From: JANNFX01 sp031380225
GTDB lineage: Bacteria > Pseudomonadota > Alphaproteobacteria > Rhizobiales > Hyphomicrobiaceae
NCBI GenBank assembly: GCA_031380225.1
Contig: JANNFX010000192.1
Coordinates: 1-6,731, forward strand
Reading direction: 5' to 3'
DNA length: 6,731 nucleotides
Below are positions 1 to 6,593 of the stretch, piece by piece (position 1 is the first letter of the stretch; the number at the start of each line of letters is the position of its first letter). A model generated the notes under the pieces. It saw nothing but the letters and a program-made list of their open reading frames with translations, had not been told where the DNA came from and searched no databases. The translations under genes were made by a program, and so were the position numbers.

Positions 1-611
1 TGTCGATCAAAGCGGGCATCTTCGACGGAATCTTCGAAGCCAACCTGCCTGATGCGGGCGGCAACCAACTGCCAGTCAAGGCCGCGGAGTTGCAGCACGC
101 CGATGTGGTGACGCGAGGCGTCGTATTGATCGCGCATCTCGATTTCGAATTCAGTTGGCGATTTGAATTCCGCCCGGACGAGCCGGCTCCAGAACGCTTT
201 CATGCGCTCAAACAGCGGCGGCTTTTGCGCGTTGGCAACCCCGGTGCCGGCCACTTCACGATAAGACTGACGCCACTGGAATAACTTCGGCAAGCCTTCG
301 GCGGTGATGTACTTATCGACCATCCGGTTCACGGCAGCCCCGCCCCAGTAGGCTTTGACGCGCTTCCAAAGGCCGGGCTTCGGCGCCGGTTCAGCGGCCT
401 CAGGATTGGGCATGTCAAAGCTGTATTGCACCAGTGATGGACCGAGTGTTTCGCGCACGCTGGCAAAATCGATTTTGCGGGCCAAATAGGCGCTGTCGCC
501 ACTCTTGACGGCTTCGCGGATCGACCACGCAGTCCAGAACGGCACGGCAACATAGGCGGCCGGCACGGCCATCAGCGTCAAAAGACTGAAAAATATAATG
601 GATTTCTTCAT
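1..611 (-). CDS. DUF2939 domain-containing membrane-anchored protein (C-terminus beyond window)
   Basis: The frame is open on the minus strand from an ATG at 611 to the left edge, giving 203 codons with no stop. Residues about 4-26 form one hydrophobic stretch (MKKSIIFFSLLTLMAVPAAY), either a signal anchor or a signal peptide, so the protein probably acts at or outside the inner membrane. The segment after it, PFWTAWSIREAVKSGDSAYL followed by an IDFASVRETLG motif, matches the pattern I know for DUF2939: aromatic-rich start, REAV, GD, then DF..VR. The late motif GLDWQLVAARI fits the C-terminal part of that family, so little is probably missing. A GGA ribosome-binding core at 625-623 lies 11 bases before the ATG. 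The function is unknown; the family has no established biochemical role. It is divergent from gltB and shows no sign of shared function. The family call is from memory of the pattern, not from a search. Confidence 0.8.
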   Translation of the reverse strand, partial: MKKSIIFFSLLTLMAVPAAYVAVPFWTAWSIREAVKSGDSAYLARKIDFASVRETLGPSLVQYSFDMPNPEAAEPAPKPGLWKRVKAYWGGAAVNRMVDKYITAEGLPKLFQWRQSYREVAGTGVANAQKPPLFERMKAFWSRLVRAEFKSPTEFEIEMRDQYDASRHHIGVLQLRGLDWQLVAARIRQVGFEDSVEDARFDR

Positions 612-1204
612 TCGGCCGTGATTCCTTTCGAACAACGCCGCGGCCTGCGGCGGTGATCAATAGACATCAAAGACCAGAGCCAGCCCAATGCGGCCAAGTT
701 CGGGCACCAGCTGCTTCTTGGTGGCCTGCCCGCCCCGCAATACGAAAAACTGACTTTCTCAACTGGCGCGACTAACAGTGGCCGGCCGGCGGCAATTTTT
801 TGGCGGTATAGCCGGTGCATGCTGCCGGAACTTGAATGCCAACTCCACGGCAACGACTAATTTGGCCTAAATCCCGCGCCATTTTCAGTTCATCGCGCTT
901 GTGCGGGCGGGGAAAATCTGCCAAATAAGCAAGAAAGGTCAGCATTCCTGTCCTTTGTTTGGGGCAGCGGCGCACTACACATCCCGCCGCACCTGCACAA
1001 CGCATTGAAATGGCGAAGAAAATGCCGACGAGAGTCCGACCATGAGCCGGCGAAAACGCAAGTCCAAACGCGCGTGAGCGAAGATCGTCCGCGCGCGCAG
1101 GGCTTAAGCCCATAAACGACAGCGCCGCATTGACGCCGCGCCGCCCCAAGTTACTGACTTACATCCCAAACAAACACCACTGATCGCGATACAGGCAGCA
1201 TGCC
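612..1204. other. 593-base divergent intergenic region, no supported gene
   Basis: This stretch separates the divergent starts of the DUF2939 gene and gltB, so promoters for both must lie here or within the coding starts. Minus-strand frames stay open for up to 125 codons (772-1149). Their translations are arginine- and cysteine-rich, lack recognisable motifs and show no clear third-position GC bias, so I do not call them. The best small candidate is a 57-codon minus-strand frame at 945-772, with an AAAGGA sequence five bases before its ATG. Other marks are a 12-base perfect palindrome GGGCTTAAGCCC at 1100-1111, a TTGACG hexamer at 1130-1135 without a convincing -10 partner, and a GC-rich block followed by six T residues at 781-801. 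None is strong enough to name as a site. Confidence 0.6.
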
Positions 1205-4200
1205 ATGACCCATTCCGACTCCTTCGAGCGCCCAGAAGCCCAAGGTCTCTATGATCCGGCATTCGAACGTGACGCCTGCGGAGTTGGTTTTGTTGCCGAC
1301 CTCAAAGGCCGTAAGTCGCATAAGATTGTCTCGGACGCGCTTGAGGTGTTGTCGAACCTAGAACACCGTGGCGCGGTTGGTGCTGATCCGTTAGCTGGCG
1401 ATGGCGCCGGAATTCTGGTTCAAATCCCGCACACGTTCCTGGCGCAAGAATGCCAGTTGAAGGGTTTCTCGCTGCCCGAGCCCGGCAACTATGCGGTTGG
1501 CTTTGTGTTCATGCCGACCGACGAACGGCTGGCTGCGCACTGCGAAAAAGTTTGGGCACGCTGTCTCAACGAAGAAGGCTTGAAGTTGCTCGGCTGGCGG
1601 TCGGTGCCCGTCGACCGCTCGTGCCTCTCAGACATGGTGCGCGCAACTGAGCCGATCCATCGCCAGATTTTTATCGCCCGCCCCGCTGGACTTGACGATG
1701 ACGAATTCGAACGCCGCCTGTATCTTGTGCGCAAGGTGGTCTCGAATGCCATCCAAGATGCCTACAAGGGCCGCGACATTGGCCACTATACGGTCAGCCT
1801 GTCGTCGCGCACCATTGTCTACAAGGGCATGTTCCTTTCGAACCAGGTCAAGGCCTATTACAGGGACCTGTCGGACCTGCGCTTCACGTCGGCAATGGCA
1901 TTGGTGCATCAGCGGTTCTCAACCAACACCTTCCCATCGTGGAAGTTGGCGCACCCCTATCGCATGGTCGCTCACAACGGCGAAATCAACACATTGCGCG
2001 GCAACGTCAATTGGATGGCAGCACGCGAAGCATCTGTGTCGTCGCCGTTGTTCGGCAACAACATCTCCAAGCTGTGGCCGATTTCGTATGAAGGCCAATC
2101 GGACACCGCGTGCTTTGACAACGCGCTCGAATTTCTGACCATGGGCGGCTATTCGCTGGCCCATGCCGCGATGATGCTGATCCCGGAAGCCTGGGCCGGC
2201 AATCCGAGCATGGATGCCAAGCGCCGCGCATTTTACGAATACCACGCCAGCTTGATGGAACCGTGGGATGGCCCGGCCGCAATGGCATTCACCGACGGCC
2301 GCCAGATCGGTGCCACACTCGACCGCAACGGACTGCGGCCCGCACGTTACCTGATCACCAAGGACGACATCGTTATCATGTCGTCGGAAAGCGGCGTATT
2401 GCCGGTTGGCGAAGAAAACATCGTCACCAAGTGGCGCTTGCAGCCCGGCAAAATGTTGCTGATCGACCTCGAAAAGGGCCGCATCATTTCTGACGACGAG
2501 TTGAAGGCCGATATCTCCGGCAGCCACCCCTATGAAAACTGGGTCAAGCGCACGCAGATCATGGTCTCCGACCTGCCTCTGCCGGCCCGCAAAGCGCCGC
2601 GCTCGACCAATATTGCGCTGCTCGATTTGCAGCAGGCCTTTGGCTACACTCAGGAAAGCCTCAAATTCCTGATGACACCGATGGGCGCACGTGGCGAAGA
2701 AGCTATCGGTTCGATGGGCAATGACACGCCGATTTCGGCATTGTCGTCCAAGTCGAAACTGCTTCACACCTACTTCAAGCAGAACTTCGCGCAAGTCACC
2801 AACCCACCAATCGATTCAATCCGCGAAGAATTGGTGATGAGCCTCGTGTCCTTTATCGGACCACGTCCAAACTTGCTCGACCTTGAAGGCACTTCCAAGG
2901 TTAAGCGGCTTGAAGTGACGCAGCCGATCTTGGCCAATGAGGATCTGGAGCGCATTCGCGCTATTGGCGAAGTGAAGGACAATCACTTCAATTCGATCAC
3001 GCTCGACATCACCTATCTCGCCAGTCAAGGCGAAGCCGGTATGGGGCCATCGCTTGACGTCGTTTGCGCCGAAGCGGAAGAGGCCGTCCGCTCCAAAGAA
3101 ATCAACATCATCATTTTGTCGGACCGTGCGGCAGGCCCTGACCGGATTCCAATCCCGTCACTGCTGGCCACCTCGGCCGTACATCATCACTTGATCAAGC
3201 AGGGGCTTCGAACTTCGGTCGGCCTCGTGATCGAGACTGGCGAAGCCTATGAAGTGCACCAGTTCTGCACCTTAGCCGGCTATGGTGCCGAAGCTATCAA
3301 TCCGTATCTGGCGTTTGATACGCTGGCTGCCATGGCACCCGAACTCGGTGGCGATCTCAAGCCCGAAGACGTCAAGAAGAAGTACATCAAGGCCATCGGC
3401 AAGGCGGTGATGAAGGTCATGGCCAAGATGGGTATCTCGACCTATCAATCCTATTGCGGCGCGCAGATTTTTGACGCCGTTGGTTTGCGCCAGTCGTTCA
3501 TTGATCGCTATTTCACCGGCACCCATACGCAGATCGAAGGCGTCGGTTTGCGCGAAATCGCTCGCGAAACTGTTGAGCGCCACACCACTGCCTTTGGCGA
3601 CGTTCCCGTGTTTGATGACGCGCTCGATGTCGGCGGCGACTATGCTTATCGCATTCGTGGCGAAGCGCATGTTTGGCGTCCGGGCACAGTTGCCGATCTT
3701 CAGCACGCCGTGCGCGGCACCGACAATGCCGACGCCATGTCCGGCAAGTTACCACAAAAGTATCGCGACTTCGCGAAGGGCATCAACGAGCAAGCCGAGC
3801 AGCTATACACGATGCGCGGGCTTTTCCGTATTCGATCAGCCGAAGAGGCCGGCCGCAAGCCAGTGCCGCTCGACGACGTCGAACCGGCAAAGGATCTGGT
3901 CAAGCGCTTCTCGACCGGCGCTATGAGCTTCGGCTCGATCTCACGTGAAGCACATACCACGCTCGCCATCGCCATGAACCGGATCGGCGGCAAGTCCAAC
4001 ACTGGCGAAGGTGGTGAAGAATCGGACCGCTTCAAGCCGCTGCCGAACGGCGACAACATGCGGTCTGCGATCAAGCAGGTTGCATCGGGCCGCTTTGGCG
4101 TGACGACCGAGTATCTCGTCAACTCGGACATGATGCAGATCAAGATGGCCCAAGGCGCGAAGCCTGGCGAAGGTGGCCAGCTGCCCGGCCACAAAGTTGA

Positions 4201-5893
4201 TGCGACCATTGCCAAGGTACGCCACTCGACACCTGGCGTTGGCTTAATTTCGCCACCGCCTCACCATGACATCTATTCGATCGAAGACTTGGCGCAGCTG
4301 ATTTTTGATTTGAAGAACGTCAACCCATCAGGCGATGTTTCGGTCAAGCTGGTGTCTGAAGTCGGTGTTGGCACGGTTGCGGCAGGCGTCGCTAAGGCGC
4401 GCGCTGATCACGTTACCATTGCTGGTTACGAAGGCGGAACCGGCGCATCGCCGTTGACGTCGATCAAACATGCCGGCTCGCCATGGGAAATCGGCCTCGC
4501 TGAAACGCATCAAACGCTGGTCATCAACCGGCTGCGTGCCCGTATTGCGGTCCAGGTCGACGGTGGACTTCGGACCGGCCGTGATGTCATCGTCGGCGCG
4601 CTGCTCGGAGCCGATGAGTTCGGCTTCGCAACCGCGCCGTTGATCGCGGCAGGCTGTATCATGATGCGCAAGTGCCACTTGAATACCTGCCCTGTCGGCG
4701 TTGCGACCCAGGACCCCGTGCTGCGCGCACGGTTCACCGGCAAGCCCGAGCACGTCATCAACTACTTCTTCTTTGTCGCCGAGGAAGTGCGCGAATTGAT
4801 GGCCGCTATGGGCTATCGCACATTCAGCGAAATGATTGGCCAGACGGATATGCTCGACAAGGAGCGCGCCATCGAACACTGGAAGGCGCGCGGACTTGAT
4901 TTTACGAAACTGTTCTACAAGCCCACACCTAAGAAGGGCGATTCAATCTTCAATTCCGAGCGCCAGAACCATGGCCTAGAAAAAGTGCTCGACAACAAGC
5001 TGATCGCACTTGCTGAACCTGCCTTGACGGCGAAGAAGCCAGTCAAGGCCGCTATCGTCATCCGCAATGTCGACCGCTCAACCGGTGCGATGTTGTCAGG
5101 TGAGATCGCCAAGCGCTATGGCCACGCCGGCCTGCCGGAAGATACAATCTGGCTCACACTGAAGGGAACTGCCGGGCAAGCCTTCGGCGCCTGGGGTGCC
5201 AAGGGCTTGACGCTCGATCTCGTCGGCGAAGGCAATGACTACGTCGGCAAGGGATTGTCAGGCGCCAAGTTGATTGTGCGGCCTAACGCTCTGTCCAGAA
5301 TAGTGCCGGAGAAGAGCATCATCGTCGGAAATACTGTTCTTTATGGTGCCATTCAAGGAGAGTGCTATTTCCGTGGCGTAGCGGGCGAACGGTTCGCCGT
5401 GCGCAATTCGGGCGCCTCCGCCGTTGTCGAAGGCACTGGCGATCACGGCTGCGAATACATGACCGGCGGCTGCGTCGTGGTGCTTGGCTCCACGGGCCGC
5501 AACTTCGCCGCTGGCATGTCGGGTGGCATCGCCTATGTGCTCGATGAAGACGGCGATTTCGAAAGCCGGCTGAATAGGGAAATGGTCGCGCTTGAAGAGA
5601 TCAAGCCTGAGCGCGCCTTGCTCGAAACGTTGTCCGCATCGAATGGCGAAGGCGCCAACAAACCCTTAGCCGGCGTCATGCTTGATATGCGTGAGCAAGA
5701 CATTGAACGCTTGCACGCACTTCTGTCACGCCACGCGCACTACACCAATTCGGCCAAGGCGCAGGCAATCCTCAAGGACTTCGCCGGCTTCCTGCCGAAA
5801 TTCCGCAAGGTGATGCCGGTCGAGTACCGCCGAGCGTTGACGGAACTGGCGAAGGCGCGAGACGTTGAAAAAATCAGGCCGCAGGCATCATGA
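1205..5893 (+). CDS. gltB: Glutamate synthase (NADPH-type) large subunit, GOGAT alpha chain
   Basis: With GltD this enzyme makes two glutamates from glutamine and 2-oxoglutarate in the cytoplasm, the second step of the GS-GOGAT ammonia assimilation route. At 1562 residues it has normal full length. A 24-residue propeptide ends at DA, and Cys25 (ACGVGF) is the expected N-terminal nucleophile after cleavage. The class II glutaminase domain covers about 25-440, with Arg237 in HQRFSTNTFPSW, Asn258-Gly259 in HNGEINT, Asp300 in QSDTACFDN and DRNGLRP from 373. The central domain covers about 470-780 (GSMGNDTP from 502). The FMN/synthase domain covers about 850-1215: STGAMSFGSI from 903, Lys986 in AQGAKPGEGGQ and GYEGGTGASP from 1074. 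The 3Fe-4S cysteines are Cys1151, Cys1157 and Cys1162. The C-terminal GXGXG beta-helix starts near 1280 (KGTAGQAFGAWG from 1320). The ATG at 1205 follows a weak AGG at 1193-1195. No frameshift or missing key residue is seen. Its stop overlaps the converging toxin gene, and gltD is displaced downstream. Confidence 0.98.
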   Translation: MTHSDSFERPEAQGLYDPAFERDACGVGFVADLKGRKSHKIVSDALEVLSNLEHRGAVGADPLAGDGAGILVQIPHTFLAQECQLKGFSLPEPGNYAVGFVFMPTDERLAAHCEKVWARCLNEEGLKLLGWRSVPVDRSCLSDMVRATEPIHRQIFIARPAGLDDDEFERRLYLVRKVVSNAIQDAYKGRDIGHYTVSLSSRTIVYKGMFLSNQVKAYYRDLSDLRFTSAMALVHQRFSTNTFPSWKLAHPYRMVAHNGEINTLRGNVNWMAAREASVSSPLFGNNISKLWPISYEGQSDTACFDNALEFLTMGGYSLAHAAMMLIPEAWAGNPSMDAKRRAFYEYHASLMEPWDGPAAMAFTDGRQIGATLDRNGLRPARYLITKDDIVIMSSESGVLPVGEENIVTKWRLQPGKMLLIDLEKGRIISDDELKADISGSHPYENWVKRTQIMVSDLPLPARKAPRSTNIALLDLQQAFGYTQESLKFLMTPMGARGEEAIGSMGNDTPISALSSKSKLLHTYFKQNFAQVTNPPIDSIREELVMSLVSFIGPRPNLLDLEGTSKVKRLEVTQPILANEDLERIRAIGEVKDNHFNSITLDITYLASQGEAGMGPSLDVVCAEAEEAVRSKEINIIILSDRAAGPDRIPIPSLLATSAVHHHLIKQGLRTSVGLVIETGEAYEVHQFCTLAGYGAEAINPYLAFDTLAAMAPELGGDLKPEDVKKKYIKAIGKAVMKVMAKMGISTYQSYCGAQIFDAVGLRQSFIDRYFTGTHTQIEGVGLREIARETVERHTTAFGDVPVFDDALDVGGDYAYRIRGEAHVWRPGTVADLQHAVRGTDNADAMSGKLPQKYRDFAKGINEQAEQLYTMRGLFRIRSAEEAGRKPVPLDDVEPAKDLVKRFSTGAMSFGSISREAHTTLAIAMNRIGGKSNTGEGGEESDRFKPLPNGDNMRSAIKQVASGRFGVTTEYLVNSDMMQIKMAQGAKPGEGGQLPGHKVDATIAKVRHSTPGVGLISPPPHHDIYSIEDLAQLIFDLKNVNPSGDVSVKLVSEVGVGTVAAGVAKARADHVTIAGYEGGTGASPLTSIKHAGSPWEIGLAETHQTLVINRLRARIAVQVDGGLRTGRDVIVGALLGADEFGFATAPLIAAGCIMMRKCHLNTCPVGVATQDPVLRARFTGKPEHVINYFFFVAEEVRELMAAMGYRTFSEMIGQTDMLDKERAIEHWKARGLDFTKLFYKPTPKKGDSIFNSERQNHGLEKVLDNKLIALAEPALTAKKPVKAAIVIRNVDRSTGAMLSGEIAKRYGHAGLPEDTIWLTLKGTAGQAFGAWGAKGLTLDLVGEGNDYVGKGLSGAKLIVRPNALSRIVPEKSIIVGNTVLYGAIQGECYFRGVAGERFAVRNSGASAVVEGTGDHGCEYMTGGCVVVLGSTGRNFAAGMSGGIAYVLDEDGDFESRLNREMVALEEIKPERALLETLSASNGEGANKPLAGVMLDMREQDIERLHALLSRHAHYTNSAKAQAILKDFAGFLPKFRKVMPVEYRRALTELAKARDVEKIRPQAS
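5888..5893. other. Shared palindromic stop TCATGA of gltB and the toxin gene
   Basis: The plus strand reads TCA TGA as the last serine and stop of gltB. The palindrome gives the same TCA TGA on the minus strand as the last serine and stop of the toxin gene. The two genes therefore converge with a 6-base overlap, and no intergenic sequence is available for a terminator. Confidence 0.9.
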
Positions 5894-6289
5894 GCGGTAC
5901 GGATTGCTGATCGTGAGCCCATCAATGACGAGCCCATCGTGCATGTCTTCAGAATACAGCGTCGTGCAGTCTGCAAGCTGCGCGGCTGCGACGATCATGG
6001 CGTCGTACGGCGAGAATTTGTGCTCCCCAATCAGGTCTAGCCCGCGCACGTGGACGGAGACGGTAATTGGGACGACCGTTAAAGTCGTGCGGAGTGCCAT
6101 CAGTGTAGCGTGCACAGTTGCTAGTGGAAGTTTAAATTTTCTGAGAGAAACAGAAACGAATTCGTTCAGAACCTGGACACTGATTGTGCCGCCAAATGAC
6201 AGAAGCGTTTCAGCAATGGCCGCCTTTCGTGCGTCGTTCGTAAGCGTGTACAATACGATGTTCGTGTCGAAGAACACCTTAGCGCTCAT
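5888..6289 (-). CDS. vapC: PIN-domain toxin of a type II toxin-antitoxin module (VapC-like)
   Basis: This is a predicted metal-dependent ribonuclease toxin of 133 residues, a usual VapC length. The four conserved PIN acids are visible: Asp8 in VFFDTNIVLY, Glu43 in VLNEFVSV, Asp96 in SPYDAMIVAAA and Asp115 in LYSEDMHDG. VapC toxins bind Mg2+ or Mn2+ through these residues and cut specific RNAs (initiator tRNA, other tRNAs or rRNA); the target here cannot be told from sequence. In-frame starts are TTG at 6307, ATG at 6298 and ATG at 6289. I chose 6289 because it gives the typical short N-terminus before FFDTN and has GGGA eight bases upstream. The gene overlaps the antitoxin by 11 bases, which suggests translational coupling. 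Its TGA shares six bases with the gltB stop on the other strand. The middle of the gene is locally AT-rich: 23 of 60 bases are G or C at 6121-6180, against 40 of 60 at 4561-4620 in gltB. That is compatible with horizontal acquisition. The catalytic set is complete, so the toxin looks active. Confidence 0.93.
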   Translation of the reverse strand: MSAKVFFDTNIVLYTLTNDARKAAIAETLLSFGGTISVQVLNEFVSVSLRKFKLPLATVHATLMALRTTLTVVPITVSVHVRGLDLIGEHKFSPYDAMIVAAAQLADCTTLYSEDMHDGLVIDGLTISNPYRS

Positions 6290-6509
6290 TGGCTTCATCC
6301 CGGTCAAACTTAAAGTCAGCGGGGATCAAACCGCGGTATTTGCGAAGCTCTTTCAGGATCTCAAGCCGGTCCAAGACACGCTGAACCTCCAACGACGGGC
6401 CAGTGCCTTTGGTGATCTCAACCTCATCGCCCTCCTTCAAACCGAGTTCCTCAACAAGTTTGGCGGGAAGACGAACGGCAAGGCTGTTGCCCCATTTGGA
6501 GATTTGCAT
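6279..6509 (-). CDS. vapB: AbrB/SpoVT-fold antitoxin (VapB-like)
   Basis: This 76-residue protein starts MQISKWGNSLAVRLPAKLVE, followed by ELGLKEGDEVEI. That is the swapped-hairpin AbrB/MazE-type DNA-binding domain (about residues 1-45), in which two chains form one barrel that binds a palindromic operator. The C-terminal part, about 46-76 (LEILKELRKYRGLIPADFKF and an acidic tail), fits the helical and extended arm that such antitoxins insert into the PIN toxin active site. The expected role is to neutralise the toxin by direct binding and to repress its own operon alone or with the toxin. The ATG at 6509 has GAGG at 6518-6515, five bases upstream. The order of antitoxin first with an 11-base overlap into the toxin is the standard layout. 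MazE and VapB N-termini are alike, but the PIN-domain partner favours the VapB name. Confidence 0.92.
   Translation of the reverse strand: MQISKWGNSLAVRLPAKLVEELGLKEGDEVEITKGTGPSLEVQRVLDRLEILKELRKYRGLIPADFKFDRDEANER
6298..6301 (-). promoter_or_regulatory. Ribosome-binding site supporting the toxin start at 6289
   Basis: On the minus strand GGGA at 6301-6298 lies eight bases before the ATG at 6289-6287 and inside the antitoxin reading frame. The alternative ATG at 6298 overlaps this GGGA, and the TTG at 6307 has no clear purine-rich site. This is the reason for preferring the 133-residue toxin. Confidence 0.45.
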
Positions 6510-6520
6510 AAGAACCTCAT

Positions 6521-6548
6521 ATGATATACATTAAATTGTGTGTATCAT
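6521..6548. promoter_or_regulatory. Imperfect inverted repeat, probable antitoxin operator
   Basis: The left arm ATGATATACA (6521-6530) and right arm TGTGTATCAT (6539-6548) are inverted copies that match at 9 of 10 positions, separated by the AT-rich spacer TTAAATTG. The repeat starts 12 bases upstream of the antitoxin ATG and overlaps the only place its promoter can reasonably be, since TTTAAT at 6535-6530 on the minus strand resembles a -10 box. AbrB-fold antitoxins usually bind such palindromes, so this is the likely site of autorepression. The same repeat ends 45 bases before gltD and has a -10-like TATCAT on the plus strand at 6543-6548, with no good -35. The repeat is seen directly; binding and promoter assignments are inferred. 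Confidence 0.65.
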
Positions 6549-6593
6549 TTCTGATCCGAGACTTCAAGACTGCTTGACGAACAGGTAACGACC

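Noticed and set aside
781..801. GC-rich block followed by six T, terminator-like on the plus strand
   Set aside because: The best stem is only GCCG/CGGC with a five-base loop, and no plus-strand gene ends upstream of it, so a terminator has nothing to terminate.
772..1149. 125-codon minus-strand open frame across the gap upstream of gltB
   Set aside because: The translation is rich in Arg, Cys and Ala without recognisable motifs, and no good ribosome-binding site supports the long form. Long spurious frames are expected in GC-rich DNA. Only the shorter 57-codon form is kept, as a weak candidate.
1919..2794. 291-codon minus-strand open frame inside gltB
   Set aside because: It lies wholly antisense to well-conserved glutaminase and central-domain coding sequence of gltB, and its protein has no recognisable domain. 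It is a shadow of codon bias.
5865..6524. 219-codon plus-strand open frame across the toxin-antitoxin genes
   Set aside because: It is antisense to two proteins with clear family motifs, and its translation is Ser/Thr-rich without motifs. It is open only because of the opposing frames.
5887..6548. ATCAT at both ends of the toxin-antitoxin region as a possible target-site duplication
   Set aside because: A 5-base match is expected by chance. One copy is part of the stop palindrome and the other part of the operator, and no transposase or terminal inverted repeats accompany them.
6573..6578. TTGACG as a -35 box for gltD
   Set aside because: It is only 15 bases before the gltD ATG and just ahead of the ribosome-binding site, too close for a promoter that would make a translatable gltD message.
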